Source: Dendrophyllia cribrosa
Lineage: Eukaryota; Cnidaria; Anthozoa; Scleractinia; Dendrophylliidae
DNA length: 64,000 nucleotides
Assembly (NCBI GenBank): GCA_024195265.1
Contig: JAJLRJ010000010.1
Span: 35,961,126-36,025,125 of the forward strand
Reading direction: 5' to 3'
The position numbers and the translations under genes were made by a program. How positions within the stretch are numbered: the first letter of the stretch is position 1; every line of letters starts with the position of its first letter. Under the pieces are notes generated by a model, which was not told the DNA's origin, ran no database searches, and worked only from the letters and a program-made list of their open reading frames with translations. Shown here one piece after another: positions 63,880-64,000 of this stretch.

Positions 63880-64000
63880 GTGGGTGGGTATATACAAGGG
63901 TGGGGTTTCTTCAATTGGTGATCTCGTGCCGGATCAGCATTCACAAGCAACTGTGGAGGTGATCTCGTACCGGAGCAGCATTCACCAGTGAGCAGCTTAG
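63790..64000 (-). repeat. Right terminal inverted repeat of the Polinton (truncated by window end)
   Basis: The reverse complement of 63880-64000 matches 47404-47526, and after the 66-bp duplication the match resumes in the polymerase N-terminal codons. The repeat reaches the last base of the window, so the outer end is not visible. Confidence 0.85.
63836..63922 (-). promoter_or_regulatory. Duplicated early-type promoter of the polymerase
   Basis: On the minus strand the unit CACCAATTGAAGAAA plus a TATATA box plus ATG occurs twice: box at about 63906-63922 with TATATACCC and ATG 63879, and box at about 63836-63850 with TGTATATAAC and ATG 63813. The left end of the element has only one unit, so a 66-bp tandem duplication occurred at the right end. 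Confidence 0.6.

Larger units (their letters stand above)
47404..64000. mobile_element. Polinton/adintovirus-like integrated element (right edge beyond window)
   Basis: Inverted terminal repeats (47404 onwards and down from 64000) enclose about 16.6 kb encoding a protein-primed family B polymerase, a retroviral-type integrase part, an A32-type packaging ATPase, a double-jelly-roll capsid candidate, a penton-like candidate, a YqaJ exonuclease and a VLTF3-like factor. This set defines Polinton/Maverick elements and adintoviruses. No adenovirus-type maturation protease was recognised. Decay is visible: one in-frame TGA, two frameshifts and a truncated integrase. The right repeat reaches the last base of the window, so the end and target duplication cannot be seen. 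Confidence 0.9.

Overview
The window is eukaryotic DNA, most likely from an anthozoan cnidarian (a stony coral or close relative). It is AT-rich, has spliced genes with long introns, and is dense with short inverted-repeat transposons, tRNA-derived SINEs, Penelope-like retroelement ends, a PIF/Harbinger transposon and an integrated Polinton/adintovirus-like element. The taxon is inferred from the style of the repeats and proteins, not proven.

Region 1 (about 1-45 kb) is a cluster of DSTYK-like genes, each predicted to join a dynamin-type GTPase region to a C-terminal protein kinase domain. Gene C (31654-44733, +, 5 exons, 980 codons) keeps the kinase motifs. Gene B (14970-31152, -, 6 exons, 924 codons) starts about 500 bp away in the opposite direction and has a degenerate kinase domain. 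A further partial copy, gene A (4421-9483, -, exons 1-3 only in this window), results from a direct segmental duplication: 1.44-10.07 kb matches 18.82-31.49 kb. The duplication breakpoint falls inside the promoter shared by B and C. The introns are full of transposons: a 6.7 kb element with long inverted repeats and TTAA target duplications in gene B, an apparently complete 2.9 kb Harbinger element in gene C, SINEs, and several terminal-inverted-repeat elements that are present in one duplicate and absent from the other.

Region 2 (about 45-47.4 kb) holds a tandem repeat, a decayed Penelope-like element with a GIY-YIG remnant and a possible hammerhead ribozyme, and a near-perfect palindrome against the end of region 3.

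Region 3 (47404-64000, running off the window) is a Polinton/adintovirus-like element whose terminal inverted repeats enter the coding sequences at both ends. It encodes a YqaJ-type exonuclease, a protein-primed family B DNA polymerase, a VLTF3-like late transcription factor, a double-jelly-roll major capsid candidate, a penton-like candidate, an A32-type packaging ATPase, the C-terminal half of a retroviral-type integrase, and about eight small or membrane/coiled-coil proteins typical of cnidarian Polintons. The copy is decaying: there is an in-frame TGA in the exonuclease, one frameshift each in polymerase and ATPase, and the integrase lacks its N-terminal half.

The most interesting pattern is an apparent two-class promoter code in region 3. 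Putative replication and regulatory genes (left-end zinc protein, exonuclease, VLTF3-like factor, polymerase) carry a CCAATTGAARAAA box 20-45 bp before the start codon. Structural and small-protein genes have only a TATATACC-like box ending a few to about 20 bp before the ATG. Two divergent gene pairs share bidirectional promoters of only 43-46 bp.
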